In this document: in pieces, positions 8,193 through 17,980 of the stretch
Numbering within the stretch: the first letter of the stretch is position 1
How the letters are laid out: each line of letters opens with the position of its first letter
Assembly (NCBI GenBank): GCA_002733985.1
Contig: NVXP01000025.1
Coordinates: forward strand, 5,812 to 53,412
Direction of reading: 5' to 3'
DNA: 47,601 nucleotides
Origin: Fluviicola sp.
GTDB lineage: Bacteria; Bacteroidota; Bacteroidia; Flavobacteriales_D; Crocinitomicaceae
Made by a program: the position numbers and the translations under genes
Notes under the pieces: generated by a model
What the model was told of the DNA's origin: nothing
What the model saw: only the letters and a program-made list of their open reading frames with translations
The model's database searches: none

Positions 8193-8882
8193 TTAATAAA
8201 CTGCATTCTCGTCTGAGCTGAATTTAAACCCCAGGCGTTTACCTGTTGCAACTTGCAGATCAGAACTGATCATTTGAATTTGTCTAACAGAGATCTCTTG
8301 CACTGTTTTATACGGAGGTGTAACCAAGTCAAACTCAAGAGCAAAGGCCATTGAAACTTGTAAAATATGACGCGCAATATCGTCGTTCATTTTACTGTTT
8401 TCAAGGTCTCTAAACAAGAAGCCAAGCTGACCTTTTCCCTCTACAATAAATTTTTCTTCGTGATTTAAATAAACGCGTCCAATCAAATATCCGGCGTCAT
8501 TTATTCTATTTTGCTCAAAAGATTCAGCCAGAAAATTATAAATATTGATCATTCCGAAGAATCCATTCGCACCATTTTCTTCAAGATATGGTGTTTTCCA
8601 GAGCGGATTTTCATCTGGAAGTTTGAAAACATTTCGATGTAATTGAAAAACGAGGACGTCGCTTCCTATTGAAACACGAAATTCATGCTTCCCTTTATCC
8701 TCAAGTTTCATTCGAACACGCGTATCGTCAACGGTCTTTTTTAGCGTTTCGAGCTCATCCAGCATTACCACCTTAAAGCGATCAAATACCTTCTCAGAAT
8801 AGTCAGCAATATCCTGTTTCATCGCTGCTTTGTTCAAAAGCAAATCAATTATCCCTTCTCGGACTGTGTTTTTCTCTTCCAT
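8193..8882 (-). CDS. Conserved hypothetical protein downstream of proS
   Basis: The track start at 8900 is a TTG inside the proS 3' end. The ATG at 8882, directly after the proS stop at 8884, is preferred (229 residues, MEEKNTVREGIIDLLL). It is a cytoplasmic, mixed alpha/beta protein with no signal peptide, membrane segment or recognised catalytic motif. NPLWKTPYLEENGANGFFGMINIYNFLAESF looks like a conserved core. The 1-bp gap to proS implies translational coupling. I do not recognise the family. Confidence 0.78.
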   Translation of the reverse strand: MEEKNTVREGIIDLLLNKAAMKQDIADYSEKVFDRFKVVMLDELETLKKTVDDTRVRMKLEDKGKHEFRVSIGSDVLVFQLHRNVFKLPDENPLWKTPYLEENGANGFFGMINIYNFLAESFEQNRINDAGYLIGRVYLNHEEKFIVEGKGQLGFLFRDLENSKMNDDIARHILQVSMAFALEFDLVTPPYKTVQEISVRQIQMISSDLQVATGKRLGFKFSSDENAVY

Positions 8883-8883
8883 A

Positions 8884-10359
8884 TTAATACGCTTTAGCAA
8901 AAATCACTCTTCCTTCAGAAGGTTTTCCAGTTACCATACATTTTCCTTTTTCGTCTTTTCGATCGAGAGGAATACATCGAATTGTAGCTTTTGTCTCCTG
9001 TTTAATTTTCTCTTCCGTCTCAGCTGTTCCATCCCAATGAGCCAAGAAGAAACCACCTTTAGCCTCTAATTCTTGTTTGAACTCATCATACGTCTCAACA
9101 GTATGCGTGCGTTCTGTTCTGAATGCCTTTGCTTTATTCAAAAGATTCACTTGAATTTCTGCAAGAAGCTTTTCAATAAAAGCATCTACCCCATCGAATT
9201 CAACAACCTCTTTCGTTTTTTCATCGCGACGAGCAACTTCTATATTCCCAGCTTCAAAATCACGCATCCCCATCGCTAAACGAACAGGAATCCCTTTTGA
9301 TTCATATTCAGCGAACTTCCAACCTGGTCTTCTGTTGTCGTCATCATCGTATTTGAATGAAATACCTTTCGCTTTCAATTTCGCACCCAATTCCTTGAAT
9401 TTCTCAGAGATTCTCTCCAAGTCTTCAGGTGTTTTATAAATTGGAATAGCCACAACTTGAATAGGAGCCAAATTTGGAGGCAATACCAAACCAGCATCAT
9501 CTGAGTGCGTCATGATCAATGCACCCATTAGACGCGTTGAAACTCCCCAAGAAGTTGCCCAAACATAATCACGAACGCCATCTTTATCGGAGAACTTAAC
9601 ATCAAATGCTTTTGCGAAATTTTGACCCAAAAAGTGAGAAGTTCCAGCTTGAAGCGCTTTACCATCTTGCATCATTGCTTCAATACAATATGTTTCTAAT
9701 GCACCCGCAAATCGTTCACTCTCTGTTTTCAACCCTTGAATGACTGGCATCGCCATATACTCCTCAGCGAAATCAGCGTATACGTTGTTCATCAACTCAG
9801 CCTCTGTAATTGCTTCTTGCTTCGTTGCGTGAGCTGTATGACCTTCTTGCCACAAAAACTCTGTAGTACGAAGAAAAAGTCTTGTACGCATCTCCCAACG
9901 AACAACATTCGCCCATTGATTGATTAGTATTGGTAAATCTCTATATGATTGAATCCAATTTTTATATGAATTCCAGATAATCGTTTCTGAGGTAGGGCGA
10001 ATAATCAATTCCTCCTCAAGTTTCGCGTCTGGATCAACAATTATTCCGCTTCCATCCTCTGCATTCTTCAAACGGTAATGAGTAACGACTGCACATTCTT
10101 TTGCAAATCCCTCAATATGACTCGCTTCTTTACTTAAATACGATTTAGGAATCAACAGTGGGAAATAAGCATTCGAATGCCCTGTTTCCTTGAACTTTTT
10201 GTCCAACACATCTTTAATATTCTCCCAGATAGCAAACCCGTAAGGTTTGATAATCATACATCCTTTCACATCTGAATGTTCAGCTAGATCAGCTCTGCCA
10301 ACTAATTCATTGTACCATTTAGAATAATCCTCTTCTCGTGTTGTATATTTTTGGGCCAT
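8884..10359 (-). CDS. proS: Prolyl-tRNA synthetase (archaeal/eukaryotic-type short form)
   Basis: A 491-residue class II aminoacyl-tRNA synthetase that charges tRNA-Pro. The motif 2 region [26 protein letters not shown], the [14 protein letters not shown] segment and the [14 protein letters not shown] segment are characteristic of ProRS. Length and the absence of the ~180-residue editing insertion of the E. coli type place it in the eukaryote/archaeon-like group common in Bacteroidota. It is transcribed from a -7 box at 10396 with the hypothetical gene behind it. Confidence 0.96.
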   Translation of the reverse strand: MAQKYTTREEDYSKWYNELVGRADLAEHSDVKGCMIIKPYGFAIWENIKDVLDKKFKETGHSNAYFPLLIPKSYLSKEASHIEGFAKECAVVTHYRLKNAEDGSGIIVDPDAKLEEELIIRPTSETIIWNSYKNWIQSYRDLPILINQWANVVRWEMRTRLFLRTTEFLWQEGHTAHATKQEAITEAELMNNVYADFAEEYMAMPVIQGLKTESERFAGALETYCIEAMMQDGKALQAGTSHFLGQNFAKAFDVKFSDKDGVRDYVWATSWGVSTRLMGALIMTHSDDAGLVLPPNLAPIQVVAIPIYKTPEDLERISEKFKELGAKLKAKGISFKYDDDDNRRPGWKFAEYESKGIPVRLAMGMRDFEAGNIEVARRDEKTKEVVEFDGVDAFIEKLLAEIQVNLLNKAKAFRTERTHTVETYDEFKQELEAKGGFFLAHWDGTAETEEKIKQETKATIRCIPLDRKDEKGKCMVTGKPSEGRVIFAKAY

Positions 10360-10388
10360 CTTCTCGTTATCGGTTAATTTAAGAGGAA

Positions 10389-10396
10389 CAAAGATA
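10389..10396 (-). promoter_or_regulatory. -7 box for proS
   Basis: The minus strand reads TATCTTTG (TAnnTTTG) 29 bp upstream of the proS ATG. No -33 TTG is seen at the expected spacing. Confidence 0.5.
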
Positions 10397-10427
10397 GAAA
10401 ATTAGGATGGTTTCGAATGTATAGAAA

Positions 10428-10457
10428 TGAAAAAAGGGAGATCCAGAGACCTCCCTT
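10428..10457 (-). terminator. Terminator of the small T9SS-tail ORF
   Basis: On the minus strand the stem AAGGGAG/CTCCCTT with a 10-nt loop is followed by TTTTTTC. It lies 23 bp after the stop of the 10480-10680 ORF and indicates that the small gene is transcribed. Confidence 0.75.
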
Positions 10458-10479
10458 GTAATATCTAAATTGACTTAGA

Positions 10480-10680
10480 TTATTTTACCACTTCCAAACA
10501 AACCGTTTGAATCATATCATCCACGAAACGAATAGATAAGAAGTACGTTCCGTTTACAAATTGAGAGGCATTAACCATCGCTTCAATTCCCGATAAACCT
10601 CTAGTATAAATCCAATTCCCGGAAAGATCAGAGGTGTATACTGCTTCCATTTCAGATGAACTACTTCCCGCCAAAATCAC
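10480..10680 (-). CDS. Short T9SS C-terminal sorting-domain-like protein, possibly frameshifted at its start
   Basis: A 66-codon ORF resembling an isolated T9SS C-terminal targeting domain: an S-D-L-S-G-N-W strand, then ASQFVNGTYFLSIRF and a final CLEVVK, like the usual ..LsNGiYfvki…kvvK pattern. The only start in frame is a GTG. Upstream, still in frame, the DNA reads ILFLLSVILAGSSS, a hydrophobic signal-peptide core with no start codon. A second GTG in another frame starts MKIFYSYFL. A one-base indel would join them into a normal signal peptide. It is either a broken remnant or a sequencing indel. A terminator follows. Confidence 0.5.
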   Translation of the reverse strand: MILAGSSSSEMEAVYTSDLSGNWIYTRGLSGIEAMVNASQFVNGTYFLSIRFVDDMIQTVCLEVVK

Positions 10681-10757
10681 AGAAAGTAAGAATAGAATAT
10701 TTTCACCGGTCTATTTTTCACTAAGACACGTGACAAACCAAAAACGACAAAATAATA

Positions 10758-12287
10758 TTAGGTATTCAGAACCCTCATCGCCTCAGCAAAGGAAACTTTA
10801 TTTAATTTACTGTAAATCCAAGCTGAAACATTGAAGTATTCCAAAATTGCGCGTTCATTGTGATCCTCGAGCAATTCTTTTATCTCCTTATCCATTTTTT
10901 CGAAAATTTCCAATTGGTTCACACTAGTATGTGTTTTTGACAATTTTCGAATGTGCCTGATGCACGTATTTTCAATTTGATAATCCCTGTCGTGCTTACT
11001 AAGGTAGCGATTGGTTGATTTCACTACATAATCAAGGAAGTCATAGTTTTCAAGCTCATAATGGATCACAAGGTTGAATAACCGTGCGAAACTGTAGATG
11101 TCTTGACGTAAATTCTGCTCGTTATCATTCAGAACTTCATTCAAATATTGAAGTGCCTTTTTGTATTCTCCAATTCCGAAATAACTATACGCCTTATTGT
11201 AGGTTAAAACTAATTCCATTTCCTTGGATATCTTTTCACCGTAGGCATTCTGCTCTTTTTCGATGGCAGGAATTAACTCAACACATTTCTGAAACTCTCC
11301 TTGGGAATGCAAAAGAATCAACTCTTGACTCGCGACATTTCCAAAAATTCTAACGGAGATATCTACCGAATTAAATCCTTTTCGATCTGTTAATGCACGA
11401 ATATCTCGAATGAGGTTTTCAGCCATCTCAAACTCTTTGCTGTCTATGTAGCAGCGAAGAAGATGAAAAAGCGTCATGACATATCGTTGTCCAGAATCTT
11501 GTTTTATTAATGGGTTATTATCTAAAATTTCTCTAGTTCTATTGAAAAATTGAAAGCTGTCGTTGTAATTCCTATTTGTTGCTGCACATAAGCCTTTAAT
11601 GTAGTAACACATCGAAGCTGCTTTCGTAGACAAGGCCGTATTCTTACCTTTAATCAAGTGGTAATCAGCTATTTCTTCAACCAAATCACGTTCCCTTTCA
11701 TTTCGCGTAAACCCTCCACTCCTAAAAATCAAGTTGATTTTCGAATAGATGATTGTGTATTCTGCAAGATTCCTAAGTTTAGCGATCACCATTTCTTCTT
11801 CAGCAACCAACTTGTCCAGGTCAGTTGAAAATTCACCTGCTTCGTAAGCAGATTCCAACAATCTTTTTTCCCAACTAATTAATTCGAACCAATAATAGAA
11901 TTTTTCATACTTCTCAGCTGTAGATTTTGCGCGAACTACAAATTTCTCACATTCGCGATAAAGCGCTTTATTGTATAAAATCTCTACGTTCTTGATCTCT
12001 TGCTTCAGTGTACTATTTACAGATTGCTCACTGTAGTAAGCTCGAAGGCTCTTTAGAATTAATTTATAGAGGTGGTTTTTCTCAGATGGAAGGTGTTTAA
12101 TGAACGTTTCACCTTTGAATTCATTCTTTAATTCCTGCTCCTCGTAGAGATTTTGTTTCTCAATGAAATCAAATATTTTCAAGTAATTCTTATCTCCAGA
12201 CTGCAAGGAAGAAGACAATTTGAAAAAGCGCTTTTCAGACTTCGTTAATGACTTGATCAATTTAAACAACTCAGTAGAAGGCTTCAT
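10758..12287 (-). CDS. Conserved Bacteroidota protein, helical-repeat (TPR-like)
   Basis: A 509-residue all-helical cytoplasmic protein. The N-terminus carries KLIKSLTKSEKRFFKLSSS, which I recall as typical of a Bacteroidota family of about 500-residue hypotheticals. The middle and C-terminal parts have irregular TPR-like helix pairs, e.g. YKKALQYLNEVLND and AASMCYYIKGLCAATNRNYNDSFQFFNRTREIL. There is no signal peptide or enzymatic motif. It probably acts as a protein-interaction scaffold, which is inference. It stands alone between terminators. Confidence 0.75.
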   Translation of the reverse strand: MKPSTELFKLIKSLTKSEKRFFKLSSSLQSGDKNYLKIFDFIEKQNLYEEQELKNEFKGETFIKHLPSEKNHLYKLILKSLRAYYSEQSVNSTLKQEIKNVEILYNKALYRECEKFVVRAKSTAEKYEKFYYWFELISWEKRLLESAYEAGEFSTDLDKLVAEEEMVIAKLRNLAEYTIIYSKINLIFRSGGFTRNERERDLVEEIADYHLIKGKNTALSTKAASMCYYIKGLCAATNRNYNDSFQFFNRTREILDNNPLIKQDSGQRYVMTLFHLLRCYIDSKEFEMAENLIRDIRALTDRKGFNSVDISVRIFGNVASQELILLHSQGEFQKCVELIPAIEKEQNAYGEKISKEMELVLTYNKAYSYFGIGEYKKALQYLNEVLNDNEQNLRQDIYSFARLFNLVIHYELENYDFLDYVVKSTNRYLSKHDRDYQIENTCIRHIRKLSKTHTSVNQLEIFEKMDKEIKELLEDHNERAILEYFNVSAWIYSKLNKVSFAEAMRVLNT

Positions 12288-12450
12288 AAAGGAGATTTTA
12301 GAGATACTTTAACGCCTAAATTAAGCATTAAGAATGAAATGATAAAGGTATCTTAACCAATATTTCATTTTGCGGTAATTCGTAGTACTTCTTGCGTGTA
12401 GCTTAATAAGCTTGAAATCCTACTAAAAAATGATAGCGTTGAAAATACAA

Positions 12451-12478
12451 GAAAGGCCTTGGTTTCCCAAGGCCTTTC
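12451..12478 (-). terminator. Terminator after the glucosaminidase gene
   Basis: The strong stem GAAAGGCCTTGG / CCAAGGCCTTTC (12 bp, 4-nt loop) lies 36 bp after the stop of the 12514 gene on the minus strand. The following tract (TTGTATTTTC) is only moderately T-rich. Confidence 0.65.
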
Positions 12479-12513
12479 GCAAACAACAACAAACTAAAAC
12501 CGTCCGGATTAAA

Positions 12514-13449
12514 TCATCGGAGGGTAACTTTATCACCGACAGACAAAACAACATTATTGTCGGTGAATCCGTTCATTCGCGCAATTGATTTGGCTGTTAC
12601 ACCATACTTTTGCGACAATTGATTAATGGAAGTCTCTTCCTTAACCGTAATTTCTTTTTTCTTCTTGAACCATCCGCCATCACGTTTTGGTTTCAAGTAA
12701 ATTTTATCTCCTTCTTCAAGAAAATCTTTCTTTGAATCGAAATCATTGTATCGATACAGTTGACCCAATGTTAAATCAAATTCTTGCGAGATTTTGTAGA
12801 ATGTATCTCCTTTTTTTGCAACGATATATTTCGTCTTCTTACCTTGAATCGTTACTTCATGTTTATTAGACATTGATTCGCGAGCTGCAATTAACTCTGG
12901 TTGAGCAATGATTTCAGGAATCAAGCCTCCTTTATCATATTGACTCAATTCTAAATCTTCAATTAGCTTAATCAATAACTGAGGATATTGTGGATTCGTT
13001 GCGTAACCTGCTTTTCTCAACCCTTTCGCCCAGCCCTTATAGTTTGTCATTTCGAGATCAAACAAAAACGCATAGCGATCATATTTGTTCAAAAACAAAC
13101 TGTGATCCTTGTACGAATCACCTGCTGAATTGTATACACGAAAGCACTCACCTTTCGAATCGTCGTCCATGTACATTTTATCTCCGGTCCAACCGTGACA
13201 TTTAATTCCGAAGTGATTTTTGCCTTTAACGGCTAATCGAGAATTTCCAGAAGCACTTTCCAAAATCCCTTGGGCTAATGTAATACTTGCAGGAATGTTG
13301 TGCTCCTTCATTTGCTGAATAGCTTCAGATTTCCATTGATCGACATAATCGCTTTTGGATAGTTTCTGATGCGTATTCGCTTGACTAGAAATAGCCAGAA
13401 GCACGCTAACTGAGGTGAGAAATAATTTCATAATGTTGTTGTTTTGCAT
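12514..13449 (-). CDS. Secreted glucosaminidase (GH73-like) with two LysM domains
   Basis: A 311-residue peptidoglycan hydrolase. The signal peptide is probably translated from the internal ATG at 13431 (MKLFLTSVSVLLAISSQA); the upstream ATG adds only MQNNNI. The catalytic region at ~40-170 has IPASITLAQGILESASGNS (Glu in QGILESA is the expected catalytic acid), NHFGIKCHGWTG and GYATNPQYPQLLIKLI, all typical of GH73/FlgJ-like glucosaminidases. Two LysM modules follow (~205-255, KYIVAKKGDTFYKISQEF; ~264-311, ending VGDKVTLR) for glycan binding. It probably acts in periplasmic wall remodelling. Confidence 0.9.
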   Translation of the reverse strand: MQNNNIMKLFLTSVSVLLAISSQANTHQKLSKSDYVDQWKSEAIQQMKEHNIPASITLAQGILESASGNSRLAVKGKNHFGIKCHGWTGDKMYMDDDSKGECFRVYNSAGDSYKDHSLFLNKYDRYAFLFDLEMTNYKGWAKGLRKAGYATNPQYPQLLIKLIEDLELSQYDKGGLIPEIIAQPELIAARESMSNKHEVTIQGKKTKYIVAKKGDTFYKISQEFDLTLGQLYRYNDFDSKKDFLEEGDKIYLKPKRDGGWFKKKKEITVKEETSINQLSQKYGVTAKSIARMNGFTDNNVVLSVGDKVTLR

Positions 13450-13645
13450 TTCTTATTACGCTAGTTTCTCGAATTGGTTACGGTAAATTGTTGAAAACTT
13501 TGTTTTTGTTGTTCATAACTCATCAAAGTGAGTGTTTACAAGACATTCTGTCAGTCTAAATCAGCCTACACTGTCAAAAATTCAGTATTTATGAATAGAT
13601 TTCGTAGTGGTTCGGAATTTGACGATTCGATAGAAAACAGATTTA

Positions 13646-16270
13646 ATGGATATCAATAAACTTACGATTCGAACGCAGGAAGTACTTCAGAAAGCACAGA
13701 ATCTTGCTGTTGAATCAACAAATCAAATAATCGAGCCTGGACATATCCTAAAAGCAATGTTCGAGGTAGACAGAGATGTTATACCCTATATATTAAATGA
13801 ATTAGATGTAAATCAAGGCATTCTGAAACTTGCTACATCTAAAATAATAGAATCATATCCACGCGTAACAGGTGGGCAAATGCACTTATCGAGTCAATCA
13901 AATAAACTATTTGACAATGCCTTCAATGAAATGAAGCAATTCAAAGACGAGTTTGTTTCATTAGAGATTCTCTTTTTCGCACTCACCTATTCTACTGAAT
14001 CGATCGGTGAATTATTAAAGGATAATGGCATCACACGTAAAAAATTAAAAGAAAGCATTATGAGTTTAAGAAATGGCGATTCCGTGACTTCACATAGTCC
14101 AGAAGGAACGTACAAATCTTTAGAGAAGTTCGCGAATAATTTAAATGAAATGGCGAAAACAGGAAAACTAGATCCTGTGATCGGTCGGGACGATGAAATT
14201 CGCCGGGTTTTGCAAATTCTAACAAGAAGAAGAAAGAACAATCCGATTCTTATTGGTGAACCTGGAGTTGGAAAAACGGCAATTGCTGAAGGAATTGCGC
14301 ATCGAATTGTTGAGGGTGACGTTCCTGAAAACCTTAAGAGTAAAATCGTTTACTCCTTGGATATGGGTTCATTAATCGCCGGAGCGAAATACAAAGGTGA
14401 ATTCGAAGAGCGCTTGAAAGCAGTGATCAAAGAAGTCACAAATGCCGAAGGAGAGATCATCTTGTTCATTGATGAAATCCACACATTGGTTGGCGCTGGA
14501 AGCGGTGGCGAAGGTGCAATGGATGCAGCGAACATTTTGAAACCAGCTTTGGCTCGAGGAGAACTTCGAGCAGTTGGTGCAACAACTTTGAGTGAATACC
14601 AGAAGTATTTTGAAAAGGACAAAGCATTAGTGCGTCGTTTTCAAACAGTATTGGTTGAAGAACCGAATACGGAAGATTCCATTTCAATCTTGCGTGGGAT
14701 TAAGGAAAAGTACGAGAATCATCACAAGGTGCTCATCAAAGATGAGGCAATCATCAGTGCTGTTGAACTTTCTCAGCGATACATTACTGAGCGACAACTT
14801 CCAGACAAAGCAATTGACCTAATTGATGAAGCAGCATCTAAATTACGGATGGAAATCAACTCAAAACCGGAAGAACTGGATGAGCTTGAGCGGAAAATCA
14901 TGCAATTGGAAATCGAAAAAGAAGCCATCAAGCGTGAGAACGACACCCATAAAGTAAATACACTTAATCGCGAATTAGCAGAATTGGTTGAAAAACGAGA
15001 TGTATTCAAAGCTAAATGGCAATCCGAGAGAAACGTAGTAGACGCAATTCAAACAATTAAGAAAGACATTGAGAACCTGAAACTGGAAGCGGATCAAGCT
15101 GAGCGATCAGGGGATTACGGAAAGGTTGCTGAGATTAGATACGGCAGAATTAAAGAAGCGGAAAAGAAACTAGACGCGACGAAGCAAGAGTTAATATCTA
15201 TTCAAGCGGACTCCAAGATGATCAAGGAAGAAGTTGATGCGGAGGAAATTGCTGAAGTTGTTTCGAAATGGACGGGAATTCCAGTGAACAAAATGTTGGA
15301 AGGAGAAAAAGCAAAACTCCTTCGACTGGAAGATGAACTTTCTAAACGCGTTATTGGTCAACACGAAGCAATTGGAGCATTGTCAGATGCTGTTCGACGT
15401 TCTCGCGCAGGCTTACAGGATGAAAAACGCCCAATTGGGTCCTTCATTTTCCTAGGAACAACAGGTGTTGGTAAGACTGAGTTAGCGAAAACTCTCGCAG
15501 ATTACCTCTTCAATGATGAAAACGCCATGACCCGAATCGACATGAGTGAGTACCAAGAGAAGCATTCTGTGAGTCGATTAGTTGGAGCGCCTCCAGGATA
15601 CATTGGTTACGAAGAAGGTGGACAATTGACGGAAGCTGTTCGAAGGCGCCCCTACTCGATTATTCTCTTTGATGAAATCGAAAAAGCACATCCTGATGTT
15701 TTCAATGTTCTTCTCCAAGTACTGGATGAAGGAAGATTGACAGATAACAAAGGACGGACAGTCAATTTCAAGAATACAATTATCATCATGACTTCGAACA
15801 TGGGATCAGATTTGATTCATGAAGAGTTCGAAGGACTTGATGAGTCTGAATTTCCACGTGCAGCAGAAAAAGCTGAGTTAAAAGTATTGGAATTATTGAA
15901 ACAAATAATTCGACCTGAATTCTTAAATAGAATAGACGAAACGATATTATTTCTCCCACTCACAAAACAAAACATTCGAGAGATCGTTACATTACAAGTG
16001 AAGGGACTTCAAAAACGGTTGGCAAACCAGGGAATAAACTTGGTTGTAAAGGATGAAGCACTTGATTGGATAGCAGAAGCTGGATATGATCCATTCTTCG
16101 GCGCACGACCAGTTAAACGTGTAATTCAAAAGCACGTAATGAATGAATTGTCAAAAGCAGTACTTGGTGACAAGATTGATTCCAGTAAGAATGTCATAAT
16201 GGACATTTTTGATGGTCAAATTGTTTTTCGCAAACCGATAAATGAGGAAGAAGAAATTATCCTTGACTAG
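13646..16270 (+). CDS. clpB: ATP-dependent disaggregase ClpB
   Basis: An 874-residue Hsp100 chaperone that extracts and refolds aggregated proteins with DnaK. The order is Clp N-domain (1-~145), AAA+ domain 1 with GEPGVGKT (~204-211) and Walker [10 protein letters not shown], a coiled-coil middle domain (~395-540) with repeated Lys/Glu heptads, AAA+ domain 2 with [10 protein letters not shown] (~604), and a ClpB D2-small domain. The coiled-coil middle domain distinguishes it from ClpA/ClpC and no ClpP-binding loop is evident. It is followed by a strong terminator. I could not find a clear heat-shock operator upstream. Confidence 0.97.
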   Translation: MDINKLTIRTQEVLQKAQNLAVESTNQIIEPGHILKAMFEVDRDVIPYILNELDVNQGILKLATSKIIESYPRVTGGQMHLSSQSNKLFDNAFNEMKQFKDEFVSLEILFFALTYSTESIGELLKDNGITRKKLKESIMSLRNGDSVTSHSPEGTYKSLEKFANNLNEMAKTGKLDPVIGRDDEIRRVLQILTRRRKNNPILIGEPGVGKTAIAEGIAHRIVEGDVPENLKSKIVYSLDMGSLIAGAKYKGEFEERLKAVIKEVTNAEGEIILFIDEIHTLVGAGSGGEGAMDAANILKPALARGELRAVGATTLSEYQKYFEKDKALVRRFQTVLVEEPNTEDSISILRGIKEKYENHHKVLIKDEAIISAVELSQRYITERQLPDKAIDLIDEAASKLRMEINSKPEELDELERKIMQLEIEKEAIKRENDTHKVNTLNRELAELVEKRDVFKAKWQSERNVVDAIQTIKKDIENLKLEADQAERSGDYGKVAEIRYGRIKEAEKKLDATKQELISIQADSKMIKEEVDAEEIAEVVSKWTGIPVNKMLEGEKAKLLRLEDELSKRVIGQHEAIGALSDAVRRSRAGLQDEKRPIGSFIFLGTTGVGKTELAKTLADYLFNDENAMTRIDMSEYQEKHSVSRLVGAPPGYIGYEEGGQLTEAVRRRPYSIILFDEIEKAHPDVFNVLLQVLDEGRLTDNKGRTVNFKNTIIIMTSNMGSDLIHEEFEGLDESEFPRAAEKAELKVLELLKQIIRPEFLNRIDETILFLPLTKQNIREIVTLQVKGLQKRLANQGINLVVKDEALDWIAEAGYDPFFGARPVKRVIQKHVMNELSKAVLGDKIDSSKNVIMDIFDGQIVFRKPINEEEEIILD

Positions 16271-16293
16271 AACAATTAGTTAAAAGTTACATG

Positions 16294-16332
16294 AGGGCGT
16301 TTTCCGATAATTATCGGAAGACGCCCTTTTTT
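16294..16332 (+). terminator. Terminator of clpB
   Basis: The outer stem AGGGCGT / ACGCCCT encloses the inner palindrome TTCCGATAATTATCGGAA and is followed by TTTTTT. It is a strong intrinsic terminator 24 bp after clpB. Confidence 0.93.
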
Positions 16333-16365
16333 ATGTCCTAATCTATCCGTATTTTCGGAGAACTT

Positions 16366-16878
16366 ATGAAACGAGTTCGAATTATTGCTTCTACCTTAAG
16401 CTTGATTGCTTTTTTGTTATGTGCTTGGTCTCTCTTTGAATTATTTCAAGAAGGTGATGACTTGGTTGGAACATCAATTAACCTCGTCTATTTCTTTACC
16501 CTGCTGATTTCCTTTTTGTGCTTTCGAATTTCCCTGGGCTATTCTACTCGCATCAATCCAATAATCGCTGGACTTTCAATAGCTATAATTGGCTTAGGAA
16601 CATATACATGGATTTATCCACCAGAACTGTTAACACTTGGAAAAATCACCTTGGGACTGATTCCATTATTACTTGGAACCACCTTAATGCTGATTGTTAA
16701 AGCTGCATCGAAATGGTCTAGAGTTCTACAGTTACTGCTTGGAGTTATTGCGGTGACCTTATCAAGTTGTGTTTTCCTTGGAGTGAATGAAACATTAATC
16801 TACACCTTCGCACTTGCCGGAATAATCCTCGCTTCTTTATCAGTGGTGGCGTATTTAATTTTCGCTCGAACTAGTTGA
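16366..16878 (+). CDS. Small integral membrane protein of unknown function
   Basis: A 170-residue protein with about six hydrophobic segments (near 7-27, 38-55, 67-85, 93-112, 119-138 and 145-166) and short polar loops, so almost entirely embedded in the inner membrane. It has no conserved charged motif that would suggest transport or catalysis. The last 8 bp overlap convergently with the NlpC/P60 gene. It sits after the clpB terminator and so has its own promoter, which I could not locate. I do not recognise the family. Confidence 0.7.
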   Translation: MKRVRIIASTLSLIAFLLCAWSLFELFQEGDDLVGTSINLVYFFTLLISFLCFRISLGYSTRINPIIAGLSIAIIGLGTYTWIYPPELLTLGKITLGLIPLLLGTTLMLIVKAASKWSRVLQLLLGVIAVTLSSCVFLGVNETLIYTFALAGIILASLSVVAYLIFARTS

Positions 16879-17782
16879 TATACGTCCCATATCCATGAAG
16901 GCGTTTCATCCAATATTCTGATTTTTCCACATCCGTGATAATAATTCCACTTCCAGAACTAGCATGGATCATCTGAAGAGGTCGCCCAATATTCGAAACA
17001 ACAATTCCAACATGCGAAATCCCCGATCCATTATTAAAGAAAACAAGATCGCCTTTTTGCACATCTTTTGCTTTCAGCTTTTTAGATGTAACATACTGAT
17101 CTGCAGCTCTACGTGGTAAAGTCACACCGTTCTGGTCCATAACATAAGACGTAAACCCTGAACAATCAAACCCACCAGGTTTACTACCGGCCCAAACATA
17201 AGGAGTTCCTAATTGCTGTTTTGCAACAGTCATGATTTCTCCACGAAGACCAATAATCTCTACGCTTTCAACTTCAGTTGTTGCCGGTACCACAGCAACA
17301 TGATTTGCTGAATTCCCAGCATCTACATTGGGAACATCTTCAAATAAACGATCAATTAATTCCTGTACCTCTTCAAAAGATTCTTGATTCCCCATTCGCT
17401 TGAGGTCAGCGGTCCACGAAATCAAATCAGACCGAAGCCATGAAAGTTCATACATGTGGGCATTGAATATTTTAGTTCCGTCTGAAGACCGTTTCACATC
17501 GATAAAAAGTTTCTCTGCCGTTTCTAAAGCTTCAGGATGACGAGATAACCAAAATCCATTTTGACACAATTGAAACAAGCTGATACTTCGGTAATATGTG
17601 GGCATCATTGAATAATCGTATTCAGGTTTGTCCAATAAACGACCCGAAACACGGTATGTACGCTTGTAATGCCCTTGCGAGTAATACATTTCCAAACGAT
17701 CGAAATGTTTATTTTGACCGAATGCCGAATTCATCGTGAAAACGAACATAGCAATGACGAAAATCTTTAAGCTCTGATACAT
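16871..17782 (-). CDS. Secreted NlpC/P60-family cell-wall peptidase
   Basis: A 303-residue protein with signal peptide (MYQSLKIFVIAMFVFTMNSAFGQ). Residues ~25-150 are a helical N-terminal region of unknown role. The NlpC/P60 domain at ~185-303 has catalytic C207 in FDCSGF, H257 in SHVGIV and third polar residue H273 in IHASS. GTPYVWAGSKPGG precedes the Cys as usual. Such enzymes cut the gamma-D-Glu to diamino-acid bond in peptidoglycan stem peptides. It is monocistronic, convergent with the small membrane protein and divergent from the protease gene at 17981. Confidence 0.92.
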   Translation of the reverse strand: MYQSLKIFVIAMFVFTMNSAFGQNKHFDRLEMYYSQGHYKRTYRVSGRLLDKPEYDYSMMPTYYRSISLFQLCQNGFWLSRHPEALETAEKLFIDVKRSSDGTKIFNAHMYELSWLRSDLISWTADLKRMGNQESFEEVQELIDRLFEDVPNVDAGNSANHVAVVPATTEVESVEIIGLRGEIMTVAKQQLGTPYVWAGSKPGGFDCSGFTSYVMDQNGVTLPRRAADQYVTSKKLKAKDVQKGDLVFFNNGSGISHVGIVVSNIGRPLQMIHASSGSGIIITDVEKSEYWMKRLHGYGTYIN

Positions 17783-17980
17783 ACATTGCGAAATAACGAA
17801 AAAAACAGACCAATTTGACCGATCAAAAAAAAATCAATTCACAAAAACCGTGTTAATTAGAACTTGTGAGTTTAGAATTAACATATTTTGCCAATATTTT
17901 ACTGATACTTTCGAGAGAAATCACGTTATTTATTTTCTAGAATCATATTTGATTCATATTCCACGTATATAAACTTTAAT

